Assembly (NCBI GenBank): GCA_018820765.1
Contig: JAHJNN010000007.1
Location: 164,620-228,619, forward strand
Source: Gammaproteobacteria bacterium
GTDB taxonomy: Bacteria > Pseudomonadota > Gammaproteobacteria > Burkholderiales > Thiobacillaceae
DNA: 64,000 bases
Direction of reading: 5' to 3'
Shown: one piece after another, positions 63,862-64,000 of the stretch
Position numbering within the stretch: the first letter of the stretch is position 1
Layout: each line of letters opens with the position of its first letter
Translations under genes and position numbers: made by a program
The notes under the pieces: model-generated
What the model was told of the DNA's origin: nothing
Database searches by the model: none
The model's input: only the letters and a program-made list of their open reading frames with translations

Positions 63862-64000
63862 GGCCTGAGCGACGTGCAGATCCACCGGCACGATATCGGC
63901 TACCCCATGAACGATGCCGAGGTCTGGTGGCGCGTGATCTGGTACGCGGGCTTTCGCGGCCTGGTTGCGCAACTGAGCGAACCCCAGCTTGCCCAATTCA
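63862..64000 (+). pseudogene. Methyltransferase fragment, 5'-truncated
   Basis: Reads GLSDVQIHRHDIGYPMNDAE then WWRVIWYAGFRGLVAQLSEP, the C-terminal part of a class I SAM-dependent methyltransferase. The N-terminal part with the SAM motif is absent, because the sequence begins directly at the repeat. It continues past the right edge, so the end is unseen. Confidence 0.7.

Overview
The window looks like a high-GC chromosome segment of a betaproteobacterium, most likely a sulfur-oxidising, CO2-fixing type related to Thiobacillus. The reasons are the long leu-asd-fimV-truA-trp-accD-folC-dedD-cvpA-purF-metZ gene order, sulfur-trafficking proteins of the DsrC and DsrE types, a high-potential iron-sulfur protein, a phosphoribulokinase and two PEP-CTERM proteins. 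The genus is inference; no rRNA or tRNA gene was found to fix it.

Region 1 (1-19.1 kb) is ordinary core metabolism. After the end of a cyclophilin gene and lpxH on the plus strand, a minus-strand supercluster runs from leuC (19063) down to a small exported protein (1102). It encodes leucine synthesis (leuC, leuD, leuB, with an entericidin-like lipoprotein gene embedded), aspartate semialdehyde dehydrogenase, the polar hub protein FimV, an EcfT-like membrane protein, TruA, tryptophan synthesis (trpF, trpB, trpA), AccD, FolC, a SPOR protein, CvpA, PurF and MetZ. Many neighbours overlap by 4 bases. The leuD-leuB and leuB-asd spacers hold odd short tandem repeats.

Region 2 (19.1-42 kb) is a mixture of small exported proteins, redox and sulfur proteins (dodecin, flavin reductase-like, a DsrC-like protein without its C-terminal cysteine, a DsrE-like exported protein, HiPIP) and many second-messenger or signalling proteins: a GGDEF protein coupled to a FlhG/MinD-like ATPase next to an HDOD protein, a PDC sensor-like protein, an HD-GYP protein and an EAL-HDOD protein. 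A candidate c-di-GMP (GEMM-like) riboswitch lies before a DUF1540 gene, which would fit this signalling load. A sigma-54-type promoter precedes a small exported protein near 28 kb.

Region 3 (42-50 kb) carries a LuxR-type regulator, three consecutive genes for uncharacterised exported or membrane proteins, a glutaredoxin-like exported protein, a PEP-CTERM gene whose 3' end runs into a remnant of its neighbour, and an RlmN-family enzyme.

Region 4 (50-64 kb) is accessory and visibly rearranged. Intact cassettes (VOC protein, EamA transporter, PAS-GGDEF, divergent phosphoribulokinase, DUF481 protein, HxlR/SnoaL-like/Tag, metallopeptidase, PEP-CTERM protein, HicAB) are separated by short, recurring tracts built from words such as ggggtcag, ccatttattt and gcccctttaa. 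Several genes are broken exactly at these tracts: a peptidase fragment, a GGDEF fragment, a 5'-truncated hicA and a 5'-truncated methyltransferase. A 169-bp palindromic MITE-like element with 19-bp inverted ends lies at 55.3 kb and a decayed copy at 42.0 kb. No transposase, integrase, CRISPR array or tRNA was seen.
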